From assembly GCA_022432975.1 (NCBI GenBank), contig CM039502.1, forward strand, positions 7,361,407 to 7,425,406: 64,000 nt of DNA, written 5' to 3'. This DNA is from Begonia masoniana (Eukaryota > Streptophyta > Magnoliopsida > Cucurbitales > Begoniaceae). This document shows, piece after piece, positions 1 through 10,601 of the stretch (position 1 is its first letter; each line of letters opens with the position of its first letter). Under the pieces are notes generated by a model, which was given only the letters and a program-made list of their open reading frames with translations, was not told the origin of the DNA and made no database searches. A program made the position numbers and the translations under genes.

Positions 1-2521
1 TCAATCTCTGCTTTAACTCCATAAAACTATCATCGCAAGCAGGCGACCAAATAAATCTCTCGCTCTTCCAAGTCAGACATGAGAGGGGAAGTGCGATCTT
101 CGAGAATCCCTCTATAAACTTCCGATAATACCCGGCCAATCCGAGAAATCCACGCACCTCACGTACGTTCTTCGGCTGTGGCCAATCTCTGACCACCTGA
201 ATCTTACTCGGATCTACAGAAACTCCGTCCTGTGATATGATATGGCCAAGGAAGCTCACTCTGTCAAGCCAGAACTCGCACTTCGAAAAGTTTGGATAGA
301 GCTGGCGTTGACTCAGAATCTGTAAAACGATCCTCAGATGATCCTCGTGCTCTTCCTTCGTCTTAGAGTATATCAAGATGTCGTCAATGAAAACCACAAC
401 GAATTTGTCCAGATACTCCTTGAAGACACGGTTCATCAAGTCCATGAACGCTGCAGGGGCATTAGTAAGTCCGAAAGACATAACAAGGAACTCGTAATGC
501 CCATACCTCGTTCGAAATGCCGTCTTCGGTATATCCTTCTTCCGGACCTTCAGCTGATTGTAACCCGAGCGTAGATCAATCCTCGAAAATACTCGGGCCC
601 CCTGTAGCTGGTCAAACAAATCATCGATCCGAGGCAGTGGATACTTATTCTTCACCGTGAGCTTATTCAGCTCCCTATAGTCAATACACATCCTGAGGGT
701 CCCGTCCTTCTTCTTGACAAATAAAACGGGCGCACCCCAGGGTGAAACACTGGGTCGAATAAACCCCTTCTCTAACAGCTCGTCCAACTGAGTCCTCAAC
801 TCTCTCAACTCTGCTGGTGCCAATCGATATGGGTTCTTAAACCTCGGTGCAGAGTTAGGATACACATCAATAGTGAACTCAATCTCCCGGTCTGGCGGTA
901 ATCCGGGAAGATCGTCGAGGAAAATATCAGAGAACTCTCTGACAATAGGAATGTCGCTCGGCTTTACTCCGCTGAGCAACTGACAATCAAATACAGAGGC
1001 CAAATAAATAGAGCACGCACCTTTGAACTGCTCGTTGACCATCATAGAATAAGAGATAGGCGATCCACTTAATCGGTTCATCGCTTGATAAGAAAACTCG
1101 GCTCTGTCCGGGGGTCGGAAGGTCACAATCCCGGAGCGACAGTCGATGGTGGCGTAGTGCTGTGATAGCCAATCCATCCCTAAGATAAGATCATAATGCT
1201 CAATGCCCATAACGATAAGGCGAGCATAGAGAGTACGGTCCCCAATCGAGATAATGCTGCCCTGGACTACACGACCTGACTGCATGCGCTCTCCTGAAGG
1301 CAGCATCACACTATACTCATACTCTGACAGCTGAGACTCTACCCCCAATCTAGCCATACATGCAGTCGATACGAAGGAGTGCGTAGCTCCCGTATCCAAC
1401 AAAGTAAATACGGTAGTGCCCATGAGTAAAATAGTACCTGCAATCACGGCAGATTGAGCCTCATCATCAACGTCGCCAGGCTCAATAAACGCGAAGATCC
1501 TGGGCGTAACCCTCCTCTGATCTCCACCTAACTGGTCTCGGCCAGGCTTCGGGCAATCTCTGACGTAATGGCCAAGTTCCCCACATCTATAACATCGGTT
1601 AGTGCCAACACGGCACTCGCCACTGTGTTCCCTCTGACATACAGGGCACCACGGTATCTGAGAAGCCCGCTGTACTTGCTTCCCTTTACCTCGATCACTA
1701 CCTCCCTCAAGAGGTCTCTTCACACCCCTCGGCTGCTGCTGGGGCTGTACTCTAGGTTGCCCACCTCGGTTCTGCAACTGAGGTCGTATCTCACGGAAGA
1801 AGCCCTTAGCTGGCTCCCTTGGTCTAACACAAGAAGCTCTGGCAGCCTCAATATCCAGAGCTCTGGCCGTGATGTCAGAAAAGGGTACATCAATAATACC
1901 TGAGGCCACAACGTGCACTCGTATCTCCGAATTAAGTCCCTCCATAAACTGGTGCACCCTCTCCTCATTATCGCTAACAAGATGAGGTGCAAATCTAGAT
2001 AATGCCTCAAACCTCCGAATATAATCAGCAACCAAACCAGTTTGTTTCAGCTGCATAAACTCATTCCTCTTCGCCACTCTCACTGTGCAGCTAAAATACT
2101 TGTCGAAGAACACGGTCTTAAACCGCTCTCATGTCATAATAGATACGTCCGTCGTCACCTTGATCGAATCCCACCAGAAACGGGCATCCATCGCTAAGTG
2201 AAAGGTAGCATACGCCACCTTGCTCCCGTTCCCCACCTCAGCATAAGCTAACATATCCTCCATCACCCGGATCCATTCCTCGGCACGTGTCGGATCCGAT
2301 GATTGACCCTCGAATACTGGAGGTCGTAGGCTTTGAAACCTCTGCATGCCCTGGTTATTGGGAACTATCAAATCCTTGGCTCGCTGATTCTCCCTCTGAT
2401 TCTCCCGATTTACTAAACTCTCGATCTGTTGTGCTTGGCGGTCCATGTGCTGTGACTGACGGTCCAGTAACTCCGTAAGTCGATCAAGCACGTCATCACG
2501 TGGATCTTTTCCTCGAACCAT
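1..2521 (-). pseudogene. Tekay-like Ty3/gypsy gag-pol (element G1), cut by the window's left edge
   Basis: Gag-pol polyprotein of an LTR retrotransposon read leftwards. From the ATG at 2521 one frame gives, in order, a Retrotrans_gag domain, a CCHC zinc knuckle ([14 protein letters not shown], about 1530-1600), an aspartic protease ([10 protein letters not shown], about 1370-1405) and reverse transcriptase with the catalytic FIDDIL at 371-394. It runs into the RNase H linker and leaves the window still open. The RT codons are in the same frame as the gag start, so gag and pol are one ORF. The only lesion I see is a TGA at 2126-2128 where sister elements have TGG (Trp). RNase H, integrase and the other LTR lie outside the window. 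Lineage is inferred from the gag/LTR style; the integrase and any chromodomain, which would settle it, are not visible. Confidence 0.85.
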
Positions 2522-2668
2522 ATCTTATAACTCCTAAAAAAAATAAAATAACACTTCTAAGAAATGTGAAATCAAACCAAGCAGTAAACATACTTACAGT
2601 TGATGAAGGATGTCCGCGTAGTGGCTGTGCAGTCGAGCAGTCTACAGAACCGATTTTAAAACCCGGGG

Positions 2669-2680
2669 GCTCTGATACCA
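2669..2680 (-). other. Primer-binding site of gypsy element G1
   Basis: On the minus strand this reads TGGTATCAGAGC, the standard complement to the 3' end of plant initiator Met-tRNA, four bases inside the LTR. It fixes the element's direction and marks 2685-5155 as the 5' LTR. Confidence 0.9.
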
Positions 2681-2684
2681 TAAA

Positions 2685-5155
2685 TGTCACACCCCTAATA
2701 CTGTACCCATTTTACCCATATAAATTTTTCATTTTATTTTTACACTTTAAATAGACTTTACGCGGAATGTAAACTGAAATTGAAATCAGAACTGAAATCG
2801 GAATTAAAATCGGGTCCTTAAATCATTTAAAACAAAACTTATAATCATTGATTAAATAAAACTTAAACATGTTAAATAATTGATAAAAACTAAATCAGGA
2901 ACTGAGAGGGCGGAATCGACATTTTTGTGGAGGAAAGAGAGCAGCGTTTGATCGACCAGTCGCTGCATTATGCAGCCACCAGTCGCTGTATTGCAGCGAC
3001 AATTCATTCCCTCTGGAATCCGAGATTCCAGAGAGCTATCCCAGCATTTTACCAACAGATTCCAGAGAGCAACTTAACAGATTAACATTTTCTTCAACCC
3101 ATTAAACATCATCAAACAGACATCCTGAATACTTCAGAATCACCCAAACATTTTTTTACTCAAAACATAATCCTAAACCAAATTAATACGTGATAGGAAC
3201 TTTATGAAAACAAACTGCATGGATACGTTTAAAACTTGTCTAATCCTCCTGTTTTCAAATTCCAAGCAGTTCCAGTAAAAACTATAAAAAAAACACAGAT
3301 TGTACACAGATTTCCAAAAACGTTTAAAACATTAAACATTAACCTACATCTAACCAGATCCAAACATGTTCATCTACACATTCATTAAATCCCCCAAAAT
3401 ACTTACGCAGACATCCCCACGGGTCAAACGCGCCAACAGCTCAGCTCACTCCCACGGGCCATTCTCCGTCAACTGCATCAGACTTGGGGAGGAGGAACAT
3501 CGTCCTCACCTGGCTCGATGTCACCTAAATCGTCACCTACACCATACAGACACCTATGAGCTAACAGGCTCAGTAAATTCTACGTAAATGCAGATGCGTG
3601 CAGTGCATATGGAGTTCAGAAATCATGCATAACAGAGCGTCGCAGACAGTATATCACCGAGATCTCATCCCCCTAACCGAAGGGGGCCCATCCAGCGGTC
3701 GGACTACCCCGTGCGGTTAGAGAAGGGGGGTACACGCTTACAACTCGTACAGCCGTGCCTGAGCCCCACCTCGCGTGACCAGATAACAGATTACGTTCAT
3801 TAATTACAGTACATGAGATGTGGTATCGGCCAGACCTTTAATCGGCCCGCACGATAGATCAAGAGCCCCCAATTTCTGGGCCACATAGTTTTCAGAAAAC
3901 AGCATGCAGTGCAGAAATTCGTTTTCATGCCAAGTTAAAATACGTGATGCATGAACAGTTCAATATAAAAGTAAGCAAACAAACATGCGTACCATCAAGA
4001 CTGTAAATGAAATAACCTACAAAACGTTTAAACCTAACTACCCAGGCAAAGACAATTAAACAATCAATCCTTTAAGATCATCGACGCTAAATCGAAGTAC
4101 GGTGTAGGCCAATCGGCCAGAGTAAGTCACGAGAACTTACCTTGAGCGCACAGATTCTCAAGCTTCGTCTCAGAGAGTCGTTCACCTAAGCAATTCAAAG
4201 CGTTTATCGTTAAAACGAATTTAAACTTCTAAACGTCCAAATTCAACGAAACCTTAACTAAGGAATTCCTTAAAACTTCCAACTCATCTAATCGAGACAT
4301 TTAAACGACTAATTCATGCTCGATGGTTCGAAATTACAATTAACGAACTTTTCCATAAATTCCTAATTTTTAACCTTTTCACAATTTGATTTAACTTCGT
4401 CCAATAACGTCAAATACGTGTAATATATACTAAATCAAGGCTACCCTATTAATTACGAATCCTTATTCGCGTTTTTAACGAAAATAAATCGAAACCCTAA
4501 ACGGAAACCTAACGCTAATCCGGTCCGAAAACTGAAAACCGAAGCTCTAGAATTATAGATTCGTACCTAGGATAGCGATTGGAGGAGAAATCACGAAGAA
4601 CAGAAGTCGATCGGAGGAGAAACGGAGGTCGGAGAGTCGTCGGCCGAGAGGATTGCGTGAGGGAGAAAGAGAGAATTTTGCTCTCTGGAAATCGTGAGAA
4701 GCAGGGAAAGAATGAAGAGAAAAGATGATTTGTTTTGTTTTATAATTTTAATTTTATAAATTACCGTTTTGCCCTTATCTCTTAATTCTATTGGTTTCGT
4801 CTCTCGTTCTGTTAATCGGCCAACTATTCGGTTTCACCAAATCTTCTTATTTCACCAATAAGTCCGACTTATTATTTGGGTTCTAACAAAACTATCCGTT
4901 CGCAAAACGGACCTCGTTTACTATTTTTACTAAAACGTTATTTACATTTCGATAAATGTATTTACTCGGAATTAGCGTTTAATCTCCAAAAATTCTCATA
5001 ATTTCCTTAAAATTCCTATTAATCTTTAGGATCATAATGACGCTTTTTTTTTGTAAAACGGACCTGATTTGACATATTTACCAAAAATGTCATTATATAA
5101 TAAAATACGAATATAATATAATATATCCAAAAACCCGTACAAGCCGGATATTACA
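2685..5155 (-). repeat. 5' LTR of gypsy element G1
   Basis: 2471-bp LTR, minus orientation, with terminal dinucleotides TG...CA (minus strand starts TGTAATATCCGG and ends GGGGTGTGACA). It is colinear with the LTRs of G2 and G3. A hairpin cluster lies at 2941-3036: CGCTGCAttaTGCAGC, a CGCTGtattGCAGCG variant, then CTCTGGAATC/GATTCCAGAG. A gene-leader-like stretch with a probable splice donor (GAGGAGAAAT/CTAGGTACGAAT context, about 4560-4640) sits near the LTR middle. The partner LTR is outside the window. Confidence 0.85.
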
Positions 5156-6639
5156 AATAGGCGAGCTACTCAATCTGCTCATCGCCTGATAAGAAAACTC
5201 GGCTTTACCCGGGGTCGAAAGGTGACAATCCCAGATCGACAATCGATGGTGGCGAAGTGCTGTGACAGCCAGTTCATCCCCAAAATAAGATCATAATGCT
5301 CTATACCCATAACAATAAGGTGAGCATAGAGGGTTCTGTCCCCAATCGAGATGATATTGCCCTGGACTACACGACCTGACTGCATACGCTCTCCTGAATG
5401 TAGCATCACACTATACTCGCATTCTGCTAATTCCGGCGCAAGCCTCAATCTAGACACACAAGCGGTGGAAACAAAAGAATGCGTAGCCCCCGTGTCTAAT
5501 AACGAACATACAGGAACACCAGAAACCAATATAGTACCAGCTATCACGGCAGGGTGATCCTCGTTATCATTATCACTAGGTTCGATAAATGCGAAGATCC
5601 TCGGCATAATCCTCCTCTGATCACTGCCTGACTGATCTCGGCCCCGCTTCGGGCAGTCTTTAGCAAAATGGCCCGATTCTCCACACCAATAACACACATC
5701 TGTGCCTAACCTGCACTGGTCCCTGTGTTCCTTCTGACATTTAGGGCAAACCGGTATCTGAGAAATGCCCTGTACTTGCTTCCCCTTTCCCCGGTCATTA
5801 CCTCCCTCAAGAGATCTGTTCACACCCCTCTGCTGCTGCTGGAGCTGTGCTCTGGGCTGCCAACCTCGGTTCAGTGACTGAGGTCGAATCTCACGGAAAA
5901 AGCCCTTAGATGGCTCCCTCGGTCTGGCAGAACTCTGATCAACTGCCTCAATATCAAGCGCCCTAGCCACAATATCATCATAGGATACATTCCGTACCCC
6001 ATATATGGTAAGGCGCATCCGGAACTCCTGACTAAGTCCCTGTAAAAATCGGCGTACCTTGTCCTCGTTAACGCTGACCTGTCGTGGCACGAATCAGGAC
6101 AATGCCTCAAACCTCCTCACGTACTCGGCAATAGAACCAATCTGCCGCAACTGCATAAACTCAACCATCTTCGCCTCTCGTACGGTATGGCTGAAATACT
6201 TGTTGTAAAACAAGGTCTTGAATCTCTCCCAGCCCATGATCGTCACATCGGTGGTCGTTCTGATGGAATCCCACCAAAACTGGGCGTCAAGTGCCAAGTG
6301 ATAGGTCACCAATGCAACCTTCTCTCCGTCCTCAATGCTAGCATACGCCAGCATGTCCTCCATAGTGCGAATCCACTCCTCAGCGGAAGAGGGATCTGTG
6401 GACTGTCCGTTAAATATAGGGGGCTGAAGCTTCTGAAATCTCTCCATCCCCTGGTTACCCGAAACAGCTGTCTCTCGAGCTCTAATGCCCTCTCGGTCTA
6501 TCATAGTACCCAGCTGTTGAGACTGTCTCTCCATTTGTTGAGCCTGTCGCTTCATATGTTGAGACTGCTGGGCGATAAAATCCTTAAGTGTGTCTATCGT
6601 ATCGTCGCGGTCATCTCGGTCATTTCGTGGACGCACCAT
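5156..6639 (-). pseudogene. gag-protease remnant of gypsy element G2, interrupted by G1
   Basis: Minus-strand gag starting MVRPRNDRDD at 6639, closely matching the gag of G3. It carries the Retrotrans_gag domain, zinc knuckle CYWCGESGHFAKDC and protease ([10 protein letters not shown]). A TGA at 6091-6093 replaces the CGA (Arg) seen in G3, a CpG-type C-to-T change. The frame then runs to 5179, where a one-base loss relative to G1 (about 5205-5215) brings a stop. Homology to G1 protease continues right up to 5156, where the G1 LTR begins, so G1 inserted into G2 here in the same orientation. The rest of G2 should resume left of the window. Confidence 0.85.
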
Positions 6640-6787
6640 AATTATAAAATTCATATAAAAAGTTAAACAAATATTCTAAGAAACTAGAAATCGAATAAAG
6701 CTATAAACATACTTACAGTTGATGAAAGATGTCCGCGTAGTGGCTGTGCAGTCGAGCGGTCTACAGAACCGATTTTAAAACCCGGGG

Positions 6788-6799
6788 GCTCTGATACCA
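6788..6799 (-). other. Primer-binding site of gypsy element G2
   Basis: Minus-strand TGGTATCAGAGC (initiator Met-tRNA type), five bases inside the LTR edge at 6805. The downstream leader matches those of G1 and G3. Confidence 0.9.
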
Positions 6800-6804
6800 T
6801 AACT

Positions 6805-9336
6805 TGTAACGACCCTAATACTGTACCTAATTTCCCGTACACACACACATATATATATATATATATTTTAAATACTTTAAATAAACCCTAAACGGAACCT
6901 AAACCGAAATCGAAATTAGAATCGAAGTCGGGGTTGTAATCTAACTTATAACCATTTAAACCAAAATACAAACTTATTTAAATAAACATTTAACCATTTC
7001 AAACAATTAAATAAAACTTTAATTAAAAAATTTAAAGTGTTGAGGGTCCAAAAGGGCAATCGCCCATAATACAGGGGCGATTATTCGCCCAATAAGGAGG
7101 GCGAATAATCGCCCTTAGGAGAGTGCAACAGGCGACTAGTCGCCACGCTCTCTGGATTTCTCCAGATAGCGGCGACCATGAGGGGCGAACGATCCCCTCC
7201 TCAGGCGATCATTTGCCACCCTCTCTGCCTCCCTCGCCCATTTCATCTTGTCCATCTCCCTGTAAACCCAATTCAATAACAAACTTAACCATACATTTCC
7301 CTTACATTTTTGTAGCAACCTCAACTCTACAATTTATACTTCACCACTCCCTCGTTTAACAACCCAAAACGCATTTCAAAACTAAGCACATTTTACGAAA
7401 ACAAACCGCGTGGTTACGTTTAAAACCTAAACATTTCCTCCTGTTAAAAATCACTTACAATTCAAGTTAAACTTTAACAAAGCAGTTTATAAACAGGTTT
7501 TCCAAGCGTTTAAAACTTCAGAAGTAAACCTATCCACTATCAGAACCAAGTATCCTAAAATGTCTATACAATTGTCAGCCCAAAACATCCCAAAAACCCT
7601 TAAAATCTATACATACTTCCCCACGGGTCGGTTAAGCGTCGACTGCGCCAGCACACCACCGCAACCATCCTCCGTCAACTGGACTAAAGCCTCAGGAGGA
7701 GGAATCTCATCCTCACCTGTATCCTCGTAATCACCTACACCATACATACACACTATGAGATGAAATCCCAGTAAGCTCTACGTAAATGCAATGCATGCTG
7801 TGCGTATGAGTTTGATAAATCATGCTTTATTTTCTTTACTATGCAATGCACGATAGGTGTCACCGAGATCCTATCCCTCTAACCGGAGAGAGCTCATCCA
7901 GCGGGTGGACTACTCTTTCCAGCTAGAGGTGGGGGGTACACGCTTACAACACGTACAGCCGTGCCTGAGCCCCACCTCGCGTGACCGATAAACGATACGC
8001 CTTTCGGCCAATATGCCTTTCGGCCGATATGCCTTTCGGCCGATATGCCTTTCGGGCTATGTTATGCTTTACATTATCTTTAAAACCTTGTGCGGAAGTT
8101 CATTTTTCATGCTTTTCTTTAAAACATGTGATGCGTGAACAATTCATATCTTAAAGTATACAAGCAATAATGTATACCATCAAAGACTGTAAAACATAAT
8201 CTATAAAACAAATAAGCCTAGCTACCCAACCAAAGCAATATAAAACAAGTGCATTTCCAAAATTCCTCGACACGACATTCGACGACGGTGTAGGCCAATC
8301 GGCCAGAGAAGAATCACGAGAACTTACCTCGTGTCCAAAGCAACTCAAGCTCCATCCACGAGCGTCGTTTACCTACGCAATTCATAACATTTATCGTTAA
8401 AACGAGCTCAAACTTCTAAACGTCCAAATTTTACAAAACCTTAACTAAGAATTTTCCTAAATTCTTAACTTAACTAATCGAAGCATTTAAACCACCAATT
8501 AATGCTCGATAGTTCAAAATCCCAATTAACGAGTTTTTCCGAAAAAACCCGAAAATCCACAATTTTAAACATTCGTCCTAAATCAATCAAATCTGTCCAA
8601 TAACATCCTATACGTTCACTATATCCTTGATTACGGCAAACCCCTCGATTTCGAACCCAAAATCGACATTTTTAACGAAACCCTAACGAAAATCCTAAAC
8701 GTATAACTCTACAAAAACCGAAATATAAAGTTCAGAAACTATAGAATCATACCTAGGGTCGAGAAAGAAGAAGAAAATACGAAGAACGGAGGAGAAACGG
8801 AGATCTATCGGCGCTGAAACGTGGAATCGTCGCTGGAGAACAAAGAACCACTCTCTGGTTCGTGAACTCCAGAAGAAAAAGAAGAGAGAAGTGAGGGAGA
8901 GAAAAGAAATTAGTTTATTTTATATAATTTGGTTTGAAAATTACTAAAATGCCCTTAGCACTTATTTCTATTTGATTTGTCATTCGTTTCGACAATTGGC
9001 GAACTATTCATTTTCTCCAAATTTTCTTATTTCACCAATAAGCCCAACTTATTATTTGGGATTTATTAAAACTGACCGTTCGCAATTTGGACCTCGTTTA
9101 CTATTTTTACTAAAACGTCCTTTACATTACGATAGAGGTAATTACTCGGAATATAGCGTTATTATTCCGAAAATTCCCTAAATATTCTTAAAATTCCTAT
9201 TAATCGTTGGAATTTTAATGACGCTTTCTTTTCGTAAAATGGACCTAATTTGACATATTTACCAAAAATGCCACATATATAATAAAATATTAATATAATA
9301 TATTAAATCCAAAATCCGTACGAGCCGGGTATTACA
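6805..9336 (-). repeat. 5' LTR of gypsy element G2
   Basis: 2532-bp LTR (minus strand TGTAATACCCGG ... GGGTCGTTACA). It carries an (AC)(AT) run at about 6841-6867, a hairpin cluster at 7055-7215 built from GGGCGATtATTCGCCC-type palindromes plus GGCGACTAGTCGCC, and a 16-bp tandem array (core GCCTTTCGGCC, starts 7999, 8015, 8031, 8047). The same array class recurs in G3 with a 23-bp unit. The partner LTR is outside the window. Confidence 0.85.
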
Positions 9337-9498
9337 CGTTGGGCCCCCGAGGGGGGGTGATTATGATGACCCAAATGTGCACGTATGGGTACGACTGCGG
9401 GGCAAACCTAGGGTTACGGGGCAAACCTCGGGACCTAAGTCGAGTGTAGGCGAATCCCGGACTCGAGTATAGGCGAATCGCGGGTCATAAAAAGGAGG

Positions 9499-9766
9499 TC
9501 GTCACAATCCTACATCGCTTGGGGAAGTATGTGGAAATAAAACAAATGTAAAGAGACCCTCCCAATATAGTAAGACGCGTTTTGGAGCACGATTGACAAC
9601 GGATCCCATAAGAACTCCGAAGTTAAAAGTGCTTCGGCGAGAGCAATTCCAGGTTGGGTGACCTTCCGGGAAGTTCTCGCCAAACAAAGCCGTGAGGGGA
9701 GGATATTGGGCTACGGCCCAATCCCAAGAGCGGACAATATCTTGCTGGAAAAAAGGGTCGTTACAA
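9499..9766 (+). mobile_element. Cassandra-like TRIM solo LTR carrying a 5S rRNA-like core
   Basis: A segment of about 268 bp ending GGGTCGTTACA contains a recognisable 5S rRNA-derived core (GGATCCCATAAGAACTCCGA, then GAGAGCAATTCCAGGTTGGGTGACC in two parts) at about 9575-9690. Cassandra elements are terminal-repeat retrotransposons in miniature whose LTRs carry 5S sequence with its RNA polymerase III promoter. Only one LTR is visible, with no PBS beside it, so it is read as a solo LTR. Flanks GGAGG and CGAGG are an imperfect candidate target duplication; the exact edges are uncertain by a few bases. Confidence 0.75.
9621..9663 (+). promoter_or_regulatory. 5S-like internal pol III control region (A box to C box)
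   Basis: AGTTAAAAGTGCTTCG at 9621-9636 corresponds to the 5S A box and TCCAGGTTGGGTGACC at 9648-9663 to the C box, at near-native spacing. Several bases differ from a functional plant 5S gene (AGTTAAgcGTGCTTggGC expected), so activity is uncertain. Confidence 0.6.
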
Positions 9767-10601
9767 CGAGGCCTAGGGTATGCCGACCGTGATCCCCCTG
9801 GTGGTTGACTAAGACCCTTGCACAGTGTTCCCGAGGGCCCACGGTAGAGTGATCGTTGATTCCCTCCTGTGAGCTACCGTGTGATCCACGTGATCCAGGG
9901 TATGCCGACCATGATCCCCCTGGTGGTTGACTATATCTCTTCTCCCTATGAAGTCTTGTCTAATGTTATTGCGGCCTTTCTGTGTGGTGTGTTACAGAGG
10001 ATCCTTACGTGATCTCCTTTTTCACTATGTAGTACGGTATGGATAATGAGGACATAGTTTGTATACACTTACTTTATTTTAAAAATTAGCCCGATCTATC
10101 TATCTAAAAATGAGAAGAGATTTAATAACACAGAACTGGTTTTGAGATTTGATACTCATTCATTGATTTTATAACCAGCATGTATTATAACATAAGTGAT
10201 AGGTATAACATCTCATATTGAGTTTGTCACTCGCCCCAACGACTCCCCCTCCACAGGTAAAGGAAGAAGGAAACATAAGTAAACTAGATCGGCACCAATC
10301 GCTTAGGAATTATCTTTATTTCTTTTTCGTTATTTTGTGAAATGTAAGAACATATTTTGGATATTGCTACACACTTGGGTTTATAATTATTTTTATTTTT
10401 CTAGTATTTCTATTATTGCTCGTTTTCTCATATTTGTTACATTGAGGAGTATTGGATTATTGCAAAAACTTCTGCACTCAGCCTTATGCTAGACGGTGGA
10501 CCTCTTTGAGGTTAATCGTTTAGCCTGACGTTTCTGTCCGGCGCCCTCTCGGGTCGTGACATGCATGGACATGGAGGGCTACATGCACACGTGGGTATTG
10601 G

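Larger units (their letters stand above)
9337..10601. repeat. Old noncoding repetitive DNA (host of the Cassandra-like LTR)
   Basis: No coding potential seen. A 36-base segment (GGGTATGCCGACCgTGATCC...) at about 9776-9811 recurs at about 9898-9933 with one change. The stretch CTCTCGGGTCGTGACA ending near 10560 looks like the 3' end of a plant gypsy LTR, so much of this interval may be one old plus-oriented LTR into which the 5S-bearing element at 9499-9766 inserted. That is inference. Confidence 0.4.

Noticed and set aside
9575..9690. Genuine 5S rRNA gene
   Set aside because: Only the middle part matches, with substitutions in the A box and wrong ends, and it sits inside LTR-like sequence ending in GTTACA; read as Cassandra-like instead.
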